From NCBI GenBank assembly GCA_965222065.1, contig OZ244933.1, forward strand, positions 1,116,001-1,180,000: a stretch of 64,000 bases of DNA. The letters are read 5' to 3'. The notes beneath the pieces are model-generated. The model did no database searches. It worked only from the letters and a program-made list of their open reading frames with translations, and was not told the DNA's origin. Of the stretch, positions 23,589 to 31,100 are shown one piece after another. Source of the DNA: GM7GCV1 sp965222065 (GTDB lineage: Bacteria > Pseudomonadota > Gammaproteobacteria > Pseudomonadales > GM7GCV1). Both the position numbers and the translations under genes were made by a program. The stretch's first letter is position 1; each line of letters begins with the position of its first letter.

Positions 23589-24353
23589 TCAGCCTATTTG
23601 GTCCACTTTGTGATGACGGGATACAATTGCTCCATTAATCAATTTTTTCACCTCCCTATCCGAGAGAGGAACATCATTATCCTCAAACCATATCGGGCTT
23701 TTTTGCTCAATTAGACTAGCAATTGCAGTGGCAGATACTTTCCCTCTTATGCGACATTTATCAGGATAAGCTACCAAAACTGCTAGAGCGGCTTTTAAAA
23801 CAGACTCTCTCCTTTGAGCATGATGCTCAGCATTTGGATGACCACTATAAACCTTGAAAGATTTTCTTTGCAGACTCAACCCCATGACTTCAAGCAAGTC
23901 AGGTGGCAAGTCCCATCCTTTTTTATATGCCCACTTTAGAAAGTCTTCTGGCTTCACACGCCAACTCTCAACATCAAGACTCTGGTTAATTACTTTGAGA
24001 GAGACACCAGCAGCCGCCTTAACCTGAGGCAACTGAAGTTCTGAATAATCACTACATAGATAAGCGACCCTCGAAAAATAAATTGGTTCTGCACAATGCA
24101 CCAAGGCAAGCGCCTCACTGTAGAGAAGCCAAGAATCTAACTTAGAAAACTTTGAAAATAGCCCTCGCCTGTAATTTTTGTCTCCAACCAGATGTGGATA
24201 ATTTTCGACATACTGTCGAGCGAGCGCCTCTTCTTGCTCAGCTAAATACTCTTCTTTTTCCCTTTCCCAAAGGTCCTTACTACGCTGGTTATATTCGAAA
24301 ATAGCTTCTTTGATTTTTAGGTCTTCATAATCCTCATCAAAATCTTCATTCAT
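23589..24353 (-). CDS. Island cargo protein next to integrase, C-terminus replaced by IS sequence
   Basis: A 254-residue soluble protein. The N-terminal 45 residues are very acidic and Glu/Tyr/Arg-rich (probably coiled coil). A middle region follows (L-L-Y-S-E-A-L-A-L-V...), then G-H-P-N-A-E-H-H-A-Q-R-R-E-S-V-L-K-A-A-L-A-V-L and G-K-V-S-A-T-A-I-A-S-L-I-E-Q-K. I have seen this last pattern in integrase-adjacent hypotheticals of islands, with no assigned function. The last 12 residues (I-V-S-R-H-H-K-V-D-Q-I-G) and the stop are encoded by the IS end, so the native tail is lost or altered. The start overlaps the integrase stop by eight bases. Confidence 0.75.
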   Translation of the reverse strand: MNEDFDEDYEDLKIKEAIFEYNQRSKDLWEREKEEYLAEQEEALARQYVENYPHLVGDKNYRRGLFSKFSKLDSWLLYSEALALVHCAEPIYFSRVAYLCSDYSELQLPQVKAAAGVSLKVINQSLDVESWRVKPEDFLKWAYKKGWDLPPDLLEVMGLSLQRKSFKVYSGHPNAEHHAQRRESVLKAALAVLVAYPDKCRIRGKVSATAIASLIEQKSPIWFEDNDVPLSDREVKKLINGAIVSRHHKVDQIG

Positions 24354-25686
24354 CAGCCGCTACTCCTTTTGAAACTAAATTCCTATGTTCTGATAAATCA
24401 AAAATAAGCTTTCTTTTTTCCGCTTCAGACATGCCGGTTAATAAATCACTCAGCGTTGAGTCCACATCAGAACCCAAAATGATGATTCCTGCCTGAGACA
24501 AAATAGTGTTCTCAATTTTCTGTGCAGGCTCCCGAAGTTCTTCAGGCGTAAGCACCATATATCCTGCTGTTACGTCATCCCTTCTGGTTCGATGGTTAAG
24601 TAATCGCTTAATGGTGTATGTCCCAAGTCCTAAAGATTCGGCTGTAGTCGTGAACGTGCGCCGAAGGTCATGCAGCGTGAAAGTAATACCCGAAAGCTGC
24701 TGAATTTGCGCCAAGACTTTCTTTGGCTCAATAACCTGGCCCCCACCGCGATTACTGGAAAACACATAAAAGCTGTCACCCCGATTTTTGTGCCTTCGTT
24801 TTAGCAACTTCGCAAGATGGTTAGACAGAGGAAGTTCGAGCGGGTCACCATTTTTGGTGGTGTCGATATAGTACGTGGCTTCTTTAAGGTTCACCCGATT
24901 CCAAGTCAGGTTAACCAATTCACCACGGCGTAGACCAGTCAGAATTGCCATCTCAGCCAGATCACAAACTGATACGGCAAAGTCAGAACCTGATTGGCGA
25001 ACTGTTTCTAGAGAGTCAAACCATTCCGGCAGCTGTCCCCTGGAAATCCTTGTGTTTTTTCGTCCGACCTTATTCCACGCTTTTTGATGGCTAAGAATTC
25101 CGACAGGGTTATGCTCATAAATGAACTCGTTATTTACCCCTCGATATTCATAACGCGCAAAATTAAATAGCGCACGAACCACACGCATAGCCAAATCTGC
25201 CTGGGCTGGGCTGGATTCCGTAATGCGTCGATGCTCTTTTTTAATAACGTCCTCGGTTAAAGCTCGAAGGGGTTTATTTCGATATGCGACCAAATACAAA
25301 TCCACCACGCTTTGATAACCGCGAAGAGTTGTTCTAGATAGCTCCTTGAATCGAATATAGTCTTCAAAAACCTCAAGCAAGGTTTTATCAGCTAGACGTT
25401 TAGCCCTGTTTTGCTCATTAGGATTTACCCCTTGACTGAGCTCATTGAGTACCTTCAGCGCCTGCTTTCGAGCTGACTCGATGGAGAGGGAAGGAAATTT
25501 TCCTAATGTGACAGAAACAGGCTTATTTTGACCGCTTATCTTCTTATAAACACGAAAAGTCTTATTTCCACTTGGAAGCAGATCAAGAATCAAGCCTTCA
25601 ACATTTGAGTCATATACCCTCAACCGATTATTTGGACGTGGAATCTGCTCAATAGACTTCTTGTTAAAGCGAAACTTCGTTTGCAT
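24346..25686 (-). CDS. Tyrosine recombinase (P4-type island integrase)
   Basis: A 446-residue site-specific recombinase that would integrate and excise the island at the tRNA. The N-terminal arm-binding domain (DUF4102-like, about 1-95) includes L-P-S-G-N-K-T-F-R-V and L-G-K-F-P-S-L-S-I-E-S-A-R. A core-binding domain spans 100-200. The catalytic domain has R253 (T-G-L-R-R-G-E-L), K278, H339-x-x-R342 (L-H-D-L-R-R-T), H365 and nucleophile Y376 (T-A-G-Y-M). All residues are present, so it is likely active. The ATG shares a base with the upstream gene's TAA (TAATG). Unusually, it is not next to the attachment site: the nuclease-like gene lies between. Confidence 0.95.
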   Translation of the reverse strand: MQTKFRFNKKSIEQIPRPNNRLRVYDSNVEGLILDLLPSGNKTFRVYKKISGQNKPVSVTLGKFPSLSIESARKQALKVLNELSQGVNPNEQNRAKRLADKTLLEVFEDYIRFKELSRTTLRGYQSVVDLYLVAYRNKPLRALTEDVIKKEHRRITESSPAQADLAMRVVRALFNFARYEYRGVNNEFIYEHNPVGILSHQKAWNKVGRKNTRISRGQLPEWFDSLETVRQSGSDFAVSVCDLAEMAILTGLRRGELVNLTWNRVNLKEATYYIDTTKNGDPLELPLSNHLAKLLKRRHKNRGDSFYVFSSNRGGGQVIEPKKVLAQIQQLSGITFTLHDLRRTFTTTAESLGLGTYTIKRLLNHRTRRDDVTAGYMVLTPEELREPAQKIENTILSQAGIIILGSDVDSTLSDLLTGMSEAEKRKLIFDLSEHRNLVSKGVAADE

Positions 25687-27002
25687 TAATCCTCTTCAAC
25701 TTTCGCTTTTTCTTCACGTTTTATTTTTGGAGGTTTGGGAACCCACTTGTAGAGATTCTCACAGACATCTTGGTAATACTTGGAAACTGCCTCTTCAGAT
25801 ACTTCAACAAAAGAAAACGCAGCCTTCAGTTTCGCGCCAAGATCAATTACCCGGACCACATCAAAAGAGGAAGGAATCTCTTTTAGGCTAGGTATTAATA
25901 GTTCATCCATTTTTTCTTCAATGTGCTCTACAGGCAAAGAGGTTGAAGTAGTTCTACGCGGCCAGTTCACTACCAACATACAACCAGAAACAGAACCCTT
26001 TTTTAGTTGCCTGTGAATCCAGTTAATTGATGCCGTCTGTCTCTTAACATCTTTAGGCGCATCCAATCTGACAGAGAGGGTCAGTGTTTTTCTAGAAAGG
26101 TCTACCGACATGTAAAGCAAAGAAGCCGTATCAGGTACATGCAGAGCGCCCTCTAAAACGTGGTTAGAGACAACATCATTAATATCATCCTGCAAGCGCT
26201 TCTGAGCATCATTGGTGTGCTTACGGCTTAAATGGACCGTTGCGGGTTTTGTTCCAATCTTGAGAGAAAGCTTTAGAGCCAAATATCTCTGGAGCTGGTG
26301 CCAATCACAAACAGCATTCTCCAAAAAAGCATCTGATTTTTTTAACGCCTGATTGTTATGAACAGTTTCACAAGCTTGCCGCCAATCTGGAGACATTTTT
26401 ACTTGAGCCAGAATTCCTGAGTTGGAACTATGGAGGTAGTGCACAACCTCCATCAATATGTGTGCTTGCTCTCGATCAGAAACACCCATTCCCTCAATTA
26501 GCAGATTCGCTTCCGAGATAATAGAGAGCCAAGAAAGATGAAAGAGATTAGTAGAACGAAGCTTTTGCTTATTCACCTTTACAGGATGATGATCTACTAC
26601 AGGCGCATATTGATTAGATATAGTAATTAATGCATCAATTCCATTCGCTCTAGCCAAGTCCAGATAATTTTCGATCTGCTCAGCTTTCAAATCAGCGGTT
26701 GCCGCCTTGGACTCCACAATAGCCGACCAGGTTTTTTTGCCATTTGTTATCAGAATCAAACCATCAGGCCGAAGTTTCGGAAAATCTTTAAACGCAACTT
26801 CCGTATAGCACTCCATAGTGGTTCGAGAATTAACATTAGCACCACAGCTAGATAAAACTTGCTTTGCAAATTCAGGGATAAGATAAAAAGCAGCTAAGAG
26901 AATAGAAGTCGCGCGTTCTTCTTTTTTGCTGTCTGAAAGTTGCGGAATCAGTCTCGCCTTACAAGGCTGAGAAGTGAATTTGAAATGGCTTTCAATCGTC
27001 AT
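25686..27002 (-). CDS. PD-(D/E)xK nuclease-like protein, first gene of the integrase operon
   Basis: A 438-residue soluble protein. Residues 55-125 carry an endonuclease-like core: M-E-C-Y-T-E-V-A-F, R-P-D-G-L-I-L-I, a strand reading W-S-A-I-V-E-S-K, and E-Q-I-E-N-Y-L-D-L-A-R. This matches the E...D...E-x-K geometry of the PD-(D/E)xK superfamily, and G-I-D-A-L-I-T-I-S-N-Q follows. The C-terminal 300 residues are unrecognised. Function is inferred only: DNA cleavage in defence or in island maintenance is possible. ATG 27002 is preferred over ATG 27017 because GGGAG lies eight bases before it. The gene is closest to attR and heads an operon whose three genes all overlap. Confidence 0.75.
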   Translation of the reverse strand: MTIESHFKFTSQPCKARLIPQLSDSKKEERATSILLAAFYLIPEFAKQVLSSCGANVNSRTTMECYTEVAFKDFPKLRPDGLILITNGKKTWSAIVESKAATADLKAEQIENYLDLARANGIDALITISNQYAPVVDHHPVKVNKQKLRSTNLFHLSWLSIISEANLLIEGMGVSDREQAHILMEVVHYLHSSNSGILAQVKMSPDWRQACETVHNNQALKKSDAFLENAVCDWHQLQRYLALKLSLKIGTKPATVHLSRKHTNDAQKRLQDDINDVVSNHVLEGALHVPDTASLLYMSVDLSRKTLTLSVRLDAPKDVKRQTASINWIHRQLKKGSVSGCMLVVNWPRRTTSTSLPVEHIEEKMDELLIPSLKEIPSSFDVVRVIDLGAKLKAAFSFVEVSEEAVSKYYQDVCENLYKWVPKPPKIKREEKAKVEED

Positions 27003-27069
27003 TTTTAAGACTCCCATGTCACCAATTTTTTAGAGCTTCCCTAGCTACTAGAAAACATCCTTGTTAATC

Positions 27070-27089
27070 CTGTGCTACCTCTGTGCTAC
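27070..27089 (+). repeat. Paired CTGTGCTAC sites near attR (probable integrase arm sites)
   Basis: CTGTGCTAC at 27070-27078 and 27081-27089, same strand and 11-bp spacing as the pair at 20664. In a circularised island they would flank the core at about 130-150 bp on one side and 46 bp on the other. They also lie upstream of the nuclease-integrase operon, so could affect its promoter. Confidence 0.7.
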
Positions 27090-27220
27090 TTTTGACAGGA
27101 AAATTCAGGATACGTGGGAAATCTAAAAACAACAAGAGAAAACCATATCTAATTGATTTATATAGATAAATATAGAAAAAGAAATTTCAGTAAATCATAA
27201 GAAAACTGCCAGAAATCCCT

Positions 27221-27265
27221 CTCATAATCGGCAGGTCCCAGGTTCAAGTCCTGGTGGGCCCACCA
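27221..27265 (+). repeat. attR: 45-bp direct repeat of the tRNA 3' end
   Basis: Identical over 45 bp to 20574-20618. It is a tRNA fragment only (the 5' half is absent) and marks the right end of the island. Confidence 0.93.
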
Positions 27266-27354
27266 CTCCTTTTAGTCGCAGTGAACCTCACCGGACTATC
27301 CCGGCCGACACTTTTGTCTAGCTATAATTGTCGGCGTTAAAACTAAAGCTTTAA

Positions 27355-27370
27355 CCCTGGTGGCCCACCA
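27355..27370 (+). repeat. Short second copy of a tRNA 3' end
   Basis: CCCTGGTGGCCCACCA resembles the last 17 bases of the tRNA-CAU gene (TCCTGGTGGGCCCACCA) with one mismatch and one deletion. It lies 90 bp outside attR and 13 bp before the end of the 27383 gene. It may be a decayed attachment site of an older insertion. Confidence 0.4.
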
Positions 27371-27382
27371 ATCCTAGTATTT

Positions 27383-27868
27383 TTACGTGTGAATTTTTTC
27401 CACGGCCCCTGACGCTTCATCAAACTCCCAGACTTCAACACTATCGGGTATTAAGTGCGCGTATTTGCGCAAATAATATTGGGCAAGTGTTTCATCTCGC
27501 CTGGTGCTGTAATCCCTTAGCACGAACATAATTTTTTTATACGATTCAGGCGACACCAAAAAGAGATGCATCGCCCGGTTCCATATAGCGAACTTGGTGC
27601 TGGGCACTTTGTCCCCGGGCGCAGTCCATTTATGGGACTGGCATTCAACGATGATTTTCCTGTCTTCATTACCCAAATCAAAGGCGTGTATTTTTTCCTT
27701 TTTCCCCCATCCCACCGGCAACAGGAAATTTTCTTCAAAGGCAGCATCGAACTCTTTTTCCAGATAACTTTTCGCCAGAACTTCAAATTGTTTGCCAACA
27801 TGAAAGTTAGAGACTGAGCCTGTTCGCTGATTCAGCTTATTTTTCTGCAGTTCTTCCAATTGAATCAC
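27383..27868 (-). CDS. PD-(D/E)xK-like hypothetical protein outside the right junction
   Basis: A 161-residue soluble protein. The core reads I-H-A-F-D-L-G followed by R-K-I-I-V-E-C-Q-S-H-K-W-T, a D...E-x-Q arrangement seen in some members of the PD-(D/E)xK fold, where Q replaces Lys. N-terminal G-K-Q-F-E-V-L-A-K-S-Y-L resembles the first helix of restriction-endonuclease-like domains. I cannot assign a specific function. The start is GTG 27868, the furthest upstream; TTG 27859 is an alternative, and neither has a strong SD. It sits just beyond attR, next to a tRNA-end fragment, suggesting that it belongs to an older insertion. Confidence 0.65.
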   Translation of the reverse strand: MIQLEELQKNKLNQRTGSVSNFHVGKQFEVLAKSYLEKEFDAAFEENFLLPVGWGKKEKIHAFDLGNEDRKIIVECQSHKWTAPGDKVPSTKFAIWNRAMHLFLVSPESYKKIMFVLRDYSTRRDETLAQYYLRKYAHLIPDSVEVWEFDEASGAVEKIHT

Positions 27869-28314
27869 CTATGTGCTCCATAATCTTGCGATCCGGGTTA
27901 AGGGCTTATGGCATTTATCATCACGTGCCCGTCAGACAAATTTATTTGTCTTGCAGACACGGTTTCACTATTTCGGGATTGGAAGAAGTACGACGGGTTT
28001 CTGGTTGAAACGAGATACCTTCTGCTTCTAATTCCCTTCAATTTCAGTGACTTCCTGAAAAAGAAGACAGCAAAAAAATATTAGATCAGAAACAGGTAAA
28101 TGCTTAATTAATTTTTTGTCTAATTAAATGAACATGCATATAAACCCTGAATATCAGGAGTGGCTTAAATTTAGTATATGGCTTGACCGGCTATTACAAT
28201 CAACAGACTATACGTATACAAAGTTCAGTTTCTTTATCCCGGCATTTTTCAAATAAAAAAATAACTCCGGCCCATTTTTTCAAACGTCCAAGAGTAAACA
28301 CCACAGGGGAAATC
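27869..28314. other. 446-bp intergenic region before the TRAP operon
   Basis: A+T-rich and without a credible gene. It contains an operator-like palindrome (27934-27951) and an inverted repeat TTAATTA/TAATTAA at about 28104-28128. A TTGACC near 28182 is a possible -35, but the -10 matches around it are poor. The TRAP operon leader ends with AGGGGA before ATG 28315. Confidence 0.5.
27934..27951. promoter_or_regulatory. Operator-like palindrome AGACAAAT-tt-ATTTGTCT
   Basis: Perfect 8-bp arms with a 2-bp centre, 66 bp upstream of the minus-strand gene at 27868 and 364 bp upstream of the TRAP operon. Size and symmetry fit a dimeric repressor site; no regulator gene is adjacent. Confidence 0.4.
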
Positions 28315-29295
28315 ATGCTCAGACTCGGTTTAATCTTCTCGCTCGCCTTGATCATTGGTGCCTGCTCTTCTGGTAACGAGGAGTTGAGATACGCTCATCC
28401 TGGCATTGAAGGGGAAATCCAGAGCCGCTATGCCGCCGAAGCGGCGAGCGAGATCGAAGTAGCAACCAATGGTGCCGTGTCTATACAGGTCTTCCCTGCC
28501 AGCCAGCTTGGCAATGTGTCTGAAATGGTCGATGGCGTCCGCCTTGGCACAATCCAGATAGCGCATCACGATTTTGCTTCGCTGACGAGCATGGTTCCGG
28601 AAATCGCCGTCTTCAATGCCCCTTTTATCTATCGTGACGGGGCTCATGCTCTTGCCGCGACCGACCCGACGAGTTCTCCGGCCATGATGGCGATCAATGA
28701 ACAACTTGTTGAGCAGGGCGGCGTGCGCATTATCGGACGAATTTACCGTGGCGCACGTCATATCACCTCCAATTTTGAGATCACCTCACCGGATGACATG
28801 GAGGGCAGGTTCTTTCGTGCGGTGCCGCTCGATATATGGATATCCATGGTGAAAGGGTTTGGCGCTGTACCCACGCCTGTCGAAATCCCCGAACTTCCTA
28901 CCGCACTGATGACAGGTCTGGTGGTCGGCCAGGAAAACCCGCTCACATTGATCCACACCAACAAAATCTACGAGGTGCAATCGCATGTGGCAATGACCGG
29001 CCATATGCAGTCGGTTGTCGCTGTCTTTATTAACGAAAATACCTGGCAGGGCCTGACGGAAGAACAGCGCAGCACCATTACCCGGGTTCTCGACCAGAAA
29101 GCAGAAGAATCCCTGCGTTGGGCGGAGGAGTCCGAGGCATCACTCATCGCCACGTTAAAAGATGAGGGCATGACGTTTACGACGGAGGAAAACGGGCTTG
29201 ATATTGACGCCTTCCGCACACGCGTTCTCGCACAGATCAATGCCGACTTTCCCGAATACGGGCCTTTTATCGAACAAATCATGGCCGTGGAGTAA
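28315..29295 (+). CDS. TRAP transporter solute-binding protein (DctP type), lipoprotein
   Basis: A 326-residue periplasmic binding protein. Signal L-R-L-G-L-I-F-S-L-A-L-I-I-G-A-C gives a lipobox, so it is membrane-tethered. The DctP fold is recognised by S-Q-L-G-N-V-S-E-M-V-D-G-V-R-L-G-T-I-Q, the substrate-side R-I-I-G-R-I-Y-R-G-A-R region, and G-L-V-V-G-Q-E-N-P-L-T-L-I. Start ATG 28315 has AGGGGA upstream; the frame open from 28183 lacks a signal. It is first in an operon with both TRAP permeases, rpiB and ribokinase, which suggests a pentose or pentose-like ligand rather than a C4-dicarboxylate. Confidence 0.93.
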   Translation: MLRLGLIFSLALIIGACSSGNEELRYAHPGIEGEIQSRYAAEAASEIEVATNGAVSIQVFPASQLGNVSEMVDGVRLGTIQIAHHDFASLTSMVPEIAVFNAPFIYRDGAHALAATDPTSSPAMMAINEQLVEQGGVRIIGRIYRGARHITSNFEITSPDDMEGRFFRAVPLDIWISMVKGFGAVPTPVEIPELPTALMTGLVVGQENPLTLIHTNKIYEVQSHVAMTGHMQSVVAVFINENTWQGLTEEQRSTITRVLDQKAEESLRWAEESEASLIATLKDEGMTFTTEENGLDIDAFRTRVLAQINADFPEYGPFIEQIMAVE

Positions 29296-29349
29296 CTACG
29301 CTGAATCCATAGCATTTAACTTGCTGATCAGTTCGCACGTTTTGACCCT

Positions 29350-29808
29350 ATGATAAAACGATCTCTCGAAACTCTTTGCGCCGTATTGCTTGGTGGCATG
29401 ATCGCCGTTCCGCTTGCGCAAATTATCATGCGCTACGTGTTTAATTCTCCCATTATCGGTGCAGAAGAGTTCACGCGTTTTTTATTGATCTGTACGGTAT
29501 TCGTTTCCTACCCACTGGTCGTCCAGGATGGGGAAAACATCGTCATGGACGAACTTCACGGAGTACTTCCCGGCAAATTTCGACGTTTGCTTGGCTTGTT
29601 TATCTCGGTGTCGGCCGCGGCCACTTGTTTGTTCCTGGCCGTGGTGGTTGTCCTGAATATTTCCTCCAATTCCAACAGTGCCACTCCTACCCTGGGCATT
29701 CCATTCTGGATATTCCTCAGTGCCACCCTGTTTGGTTTTGCCGGTGCGGCGATTAGCCATGTTCTCGGCCTGCGCACCTTATTCAAGAAACGAACGGAGC
29801 ACCTGTAG
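29350..29808 (+). CDS. TRAP transporter small permease (DctQ type)
   Basis: A 152-residue inner-membrane protein with four membrane segments. It contains the DctQ pattern I-M-R-Y-V-F-N-S-P-I-I-G-A-E-E-F-T-R-F-L near residues 27-46. It pairs with the large permease, which begins two bases after its stop. Family role: structural scaffold of the Na+-driven TRAP permease. Confidence 0.94.
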   Translation: MIKRSLETLCAVLLGGMIAVPLAQIIMRYVFNSPIIGAEEFTRFLLICTVFVSYPLVVQDGENIVMDELHGVLPGKFRRLLGLFISVSAAATCLFLAVVVVLNISSNSNSATPTLGIPFWIFLSATLFGFAGAAISHVLGLRTLFKKRTEHL

Positions 29809-29810
29809 TC

Positions 29811-31085
29811 ATGGGACTTGCCGTCATCATCGTTTTTCTTGCGCTTTTCCTTATTGGCTTTCCCGTCGTTTACGCGATTCTTATTCCCGCTGTCGCCTAT
29901 GTACTAATCGAGGGTGTACCCCTCGGTCTGCTGGGACAACGTGTTACTTATGCGCTCGATAGCTTTCCCCTGGTCGCCGTGCCTATTTTTATTTTCATCG
30001 GCAACCTGATGAACATTTCCGGCATTACTGATCGTATCTTCCGTTTTGCCGACACGCTGGTGGGACGCATTCCCGGCGGGCTGGCCCAGGTGAACATCTT
30101 TTCCAGTCTTATTTTCTCCGGCATGTCAGGCGCTGCCCTTGCGGACGTGGGCGGTCTGGGAAAAATCGAAATTGAAGCCATGCGAAAAAAAGGATTCCCT
30201 GCGCCATTCTCGGCCGCAGTCACCGCCGCATCAGCTGTTGTTGGACCTATCTTCCCACCCAGCATTCCACTGATTATTTATGGCTCCGTGACGGGTGTAT
30301 CCATTGTTCAGCTACTGATTGCCGGTATCGTCCCGGCGGTAATCTGCATTGTGCTTTTGATGATCGTTGCGGCGCTTATTGCCATCAGCAGCAAAATGCC
30401 GCGTTCAGAGCGATGGCCTACCGTGCGTGAAGTCGGATCAACCTTCCTGCCGGCCTTGCCTGCGCTACTAGCCCCTGCCCTGATGATCGCCGGAATGGTG
30501 GCGGGAATTTTTACTCCTACGGAAGCGGCGACAGCCACAGCAGCCTATGTCCTGCTGATTAGCGGCCTGGTTTACCGGGAGCTGACGTTCGCGCACTTCT
30601 GGCATGCCCTGCAAATGACACTGCGGACAACAAGCGCCATTCTGATCATTGTTGCCACCGCTTCGCTTTTTGGCTGGATTCTTGCCGTTGAACAGATTCC
30701 GCAGGATTTCTCACGATTTATCCTGCAGTTCTCCTCGAACCCGATCATGCTTTTGCTGATCGCCAACCTGATCTTCTTCATCGCCGGCATGTTCCTGGAC
30801 TCCACCACAGCAACACTCCTGGTCGTTCCCGTGGTCGCACCGCCGCTTGTCCTGGCCGGTATCGACCCGGTACACCTTGGCATTCTGGTCATTTTTAACT
30901 TGATGCTGGGCTTGTTGACCCCGCCAATGGGACTGTCGCTTTTCCTGATATCCCAGATTGCACAAATCACACTAAAACAATTGCTGCGCGCACTTGTTCC
31001 GTTCTACGTGCCACTACTCCTGACTCTTGGCATCATCACTTTTATGGACAGTCTGGTTCTTTGGCTTCCCAATATGATTAATTAA
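29811..31085 (+). CDS. TRAP transporter large permease (DctM type)
   Basis: A 424-residue inner-membrane protein with about 12 membrane segments and an elevator-type fold. DctM signatures are F-I-F-I-G-N-L-M, F-S-S-L-I-F-S-G-M-S-G-A-A-L-A-D, F-P-P-S-I-P-L-I-I-Y-G, and G-M-F-L-D-S-T-T-A-T-L. It moves the ligand delivered by the DctP protein using a Na+ gradient. Immediately downstream (15 bp) is rpiB, so uptake and metabolism are encoded together. Confidence 0.95.
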   Translation: MGLAVIIVFLALFLIGFPVVYAILIPAVAYVLIEGVPLGLLGQRVTYALDSFPLVAVPIFIFIGNLMNISGITDRIFRFADTLVGRIPGGLAQVNIFSSLIFSGMSGAALADVGGLGKIEIEAMRKKGFPAPFSAAVTAASAVVGPIFPPSIPLIIYGSVTGVSIVQLLIAGIVPAVICIVLLMIVAALIAISSKMPRSERWPTVREVGSTFLPALPALLAPALMIAGMVAGIFTPTEAATATAAYVLLISGLVYRELTFAHFWHALQMTLRTTSAILIIVATASLFGWILAVEQIPQDFSRFILQFSSNPIMLLLIANLIFFIAGMFLDSTTATLLVVPVVAPPLVLAGIDPVHLGILVIFNLMLGLLTPPMGLSLFLISQIAQITLKQLLRALVPFYVPLLLTLGIITFMDSLVLWLPNMIN

Positions 31086-31100
31086 ACGAAGAGGTATTGC

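Larger units (their letters stand above)
22131..23628 (-). mobile_element. IS3-family insertion sequence
   Basis: About 1.49 kb with two overlapping minus-strand transposase frames. The ends are long imperfect inverted repeats that I can align over about 60 bp, sharing GTAT, CGTCA, CAAAGT, GGAC, CTGATT, AAGAGAGGGTTT and CTCATC. The element proper is 22135-23624 if the flanking AATT (22131-22134 and 23625-23628) is a 4-bp target duplication. An alternative reading with TGTAT...ATACA ends gives no duplication. It separates the truncated cassette gene from the cargo gene at 23589-24353. Confidence 0.88.
20574..27265. mobile_element. Genomic island integrated into the tRNA-CAU gene
   Basis: An approximately 6.7-kb element bounded by 45-bp perfect repeats (20574-20618 and 27221-27265), both equal to the tRNA 3' part starting in the anticodon loop. 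It encodes its own tyrosine recombinase. It is clearly richer in A+T than the flanking chromosome and differs in codon use. Contents are a three-gene plus-strand cassette (20826-22134, the last gene truncated), an IS3-family insertion, and a minus-strand nuclease-like/integrase/cargo operon (23589-27002). No replication, conjugation or phage structural genes are seen, so it is an integrative island or satellite rather than a self-transmissible element. Confidence 0.93.

Noticed and set aside
20574..27265. Complete prophage or integrative conjugative element
   Set aside because: No structural, lysis, replication or conjugation genes are seen. Only an integrase and a few cargo genes are present, so it is called an island.
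27221..27265. A second functional tRNA gene at the right junction
   Set aside because: Only the anticodon-loop-to-3' portion is present, with no D-arm or 5' acceptor strand, so it is the attR repeat.
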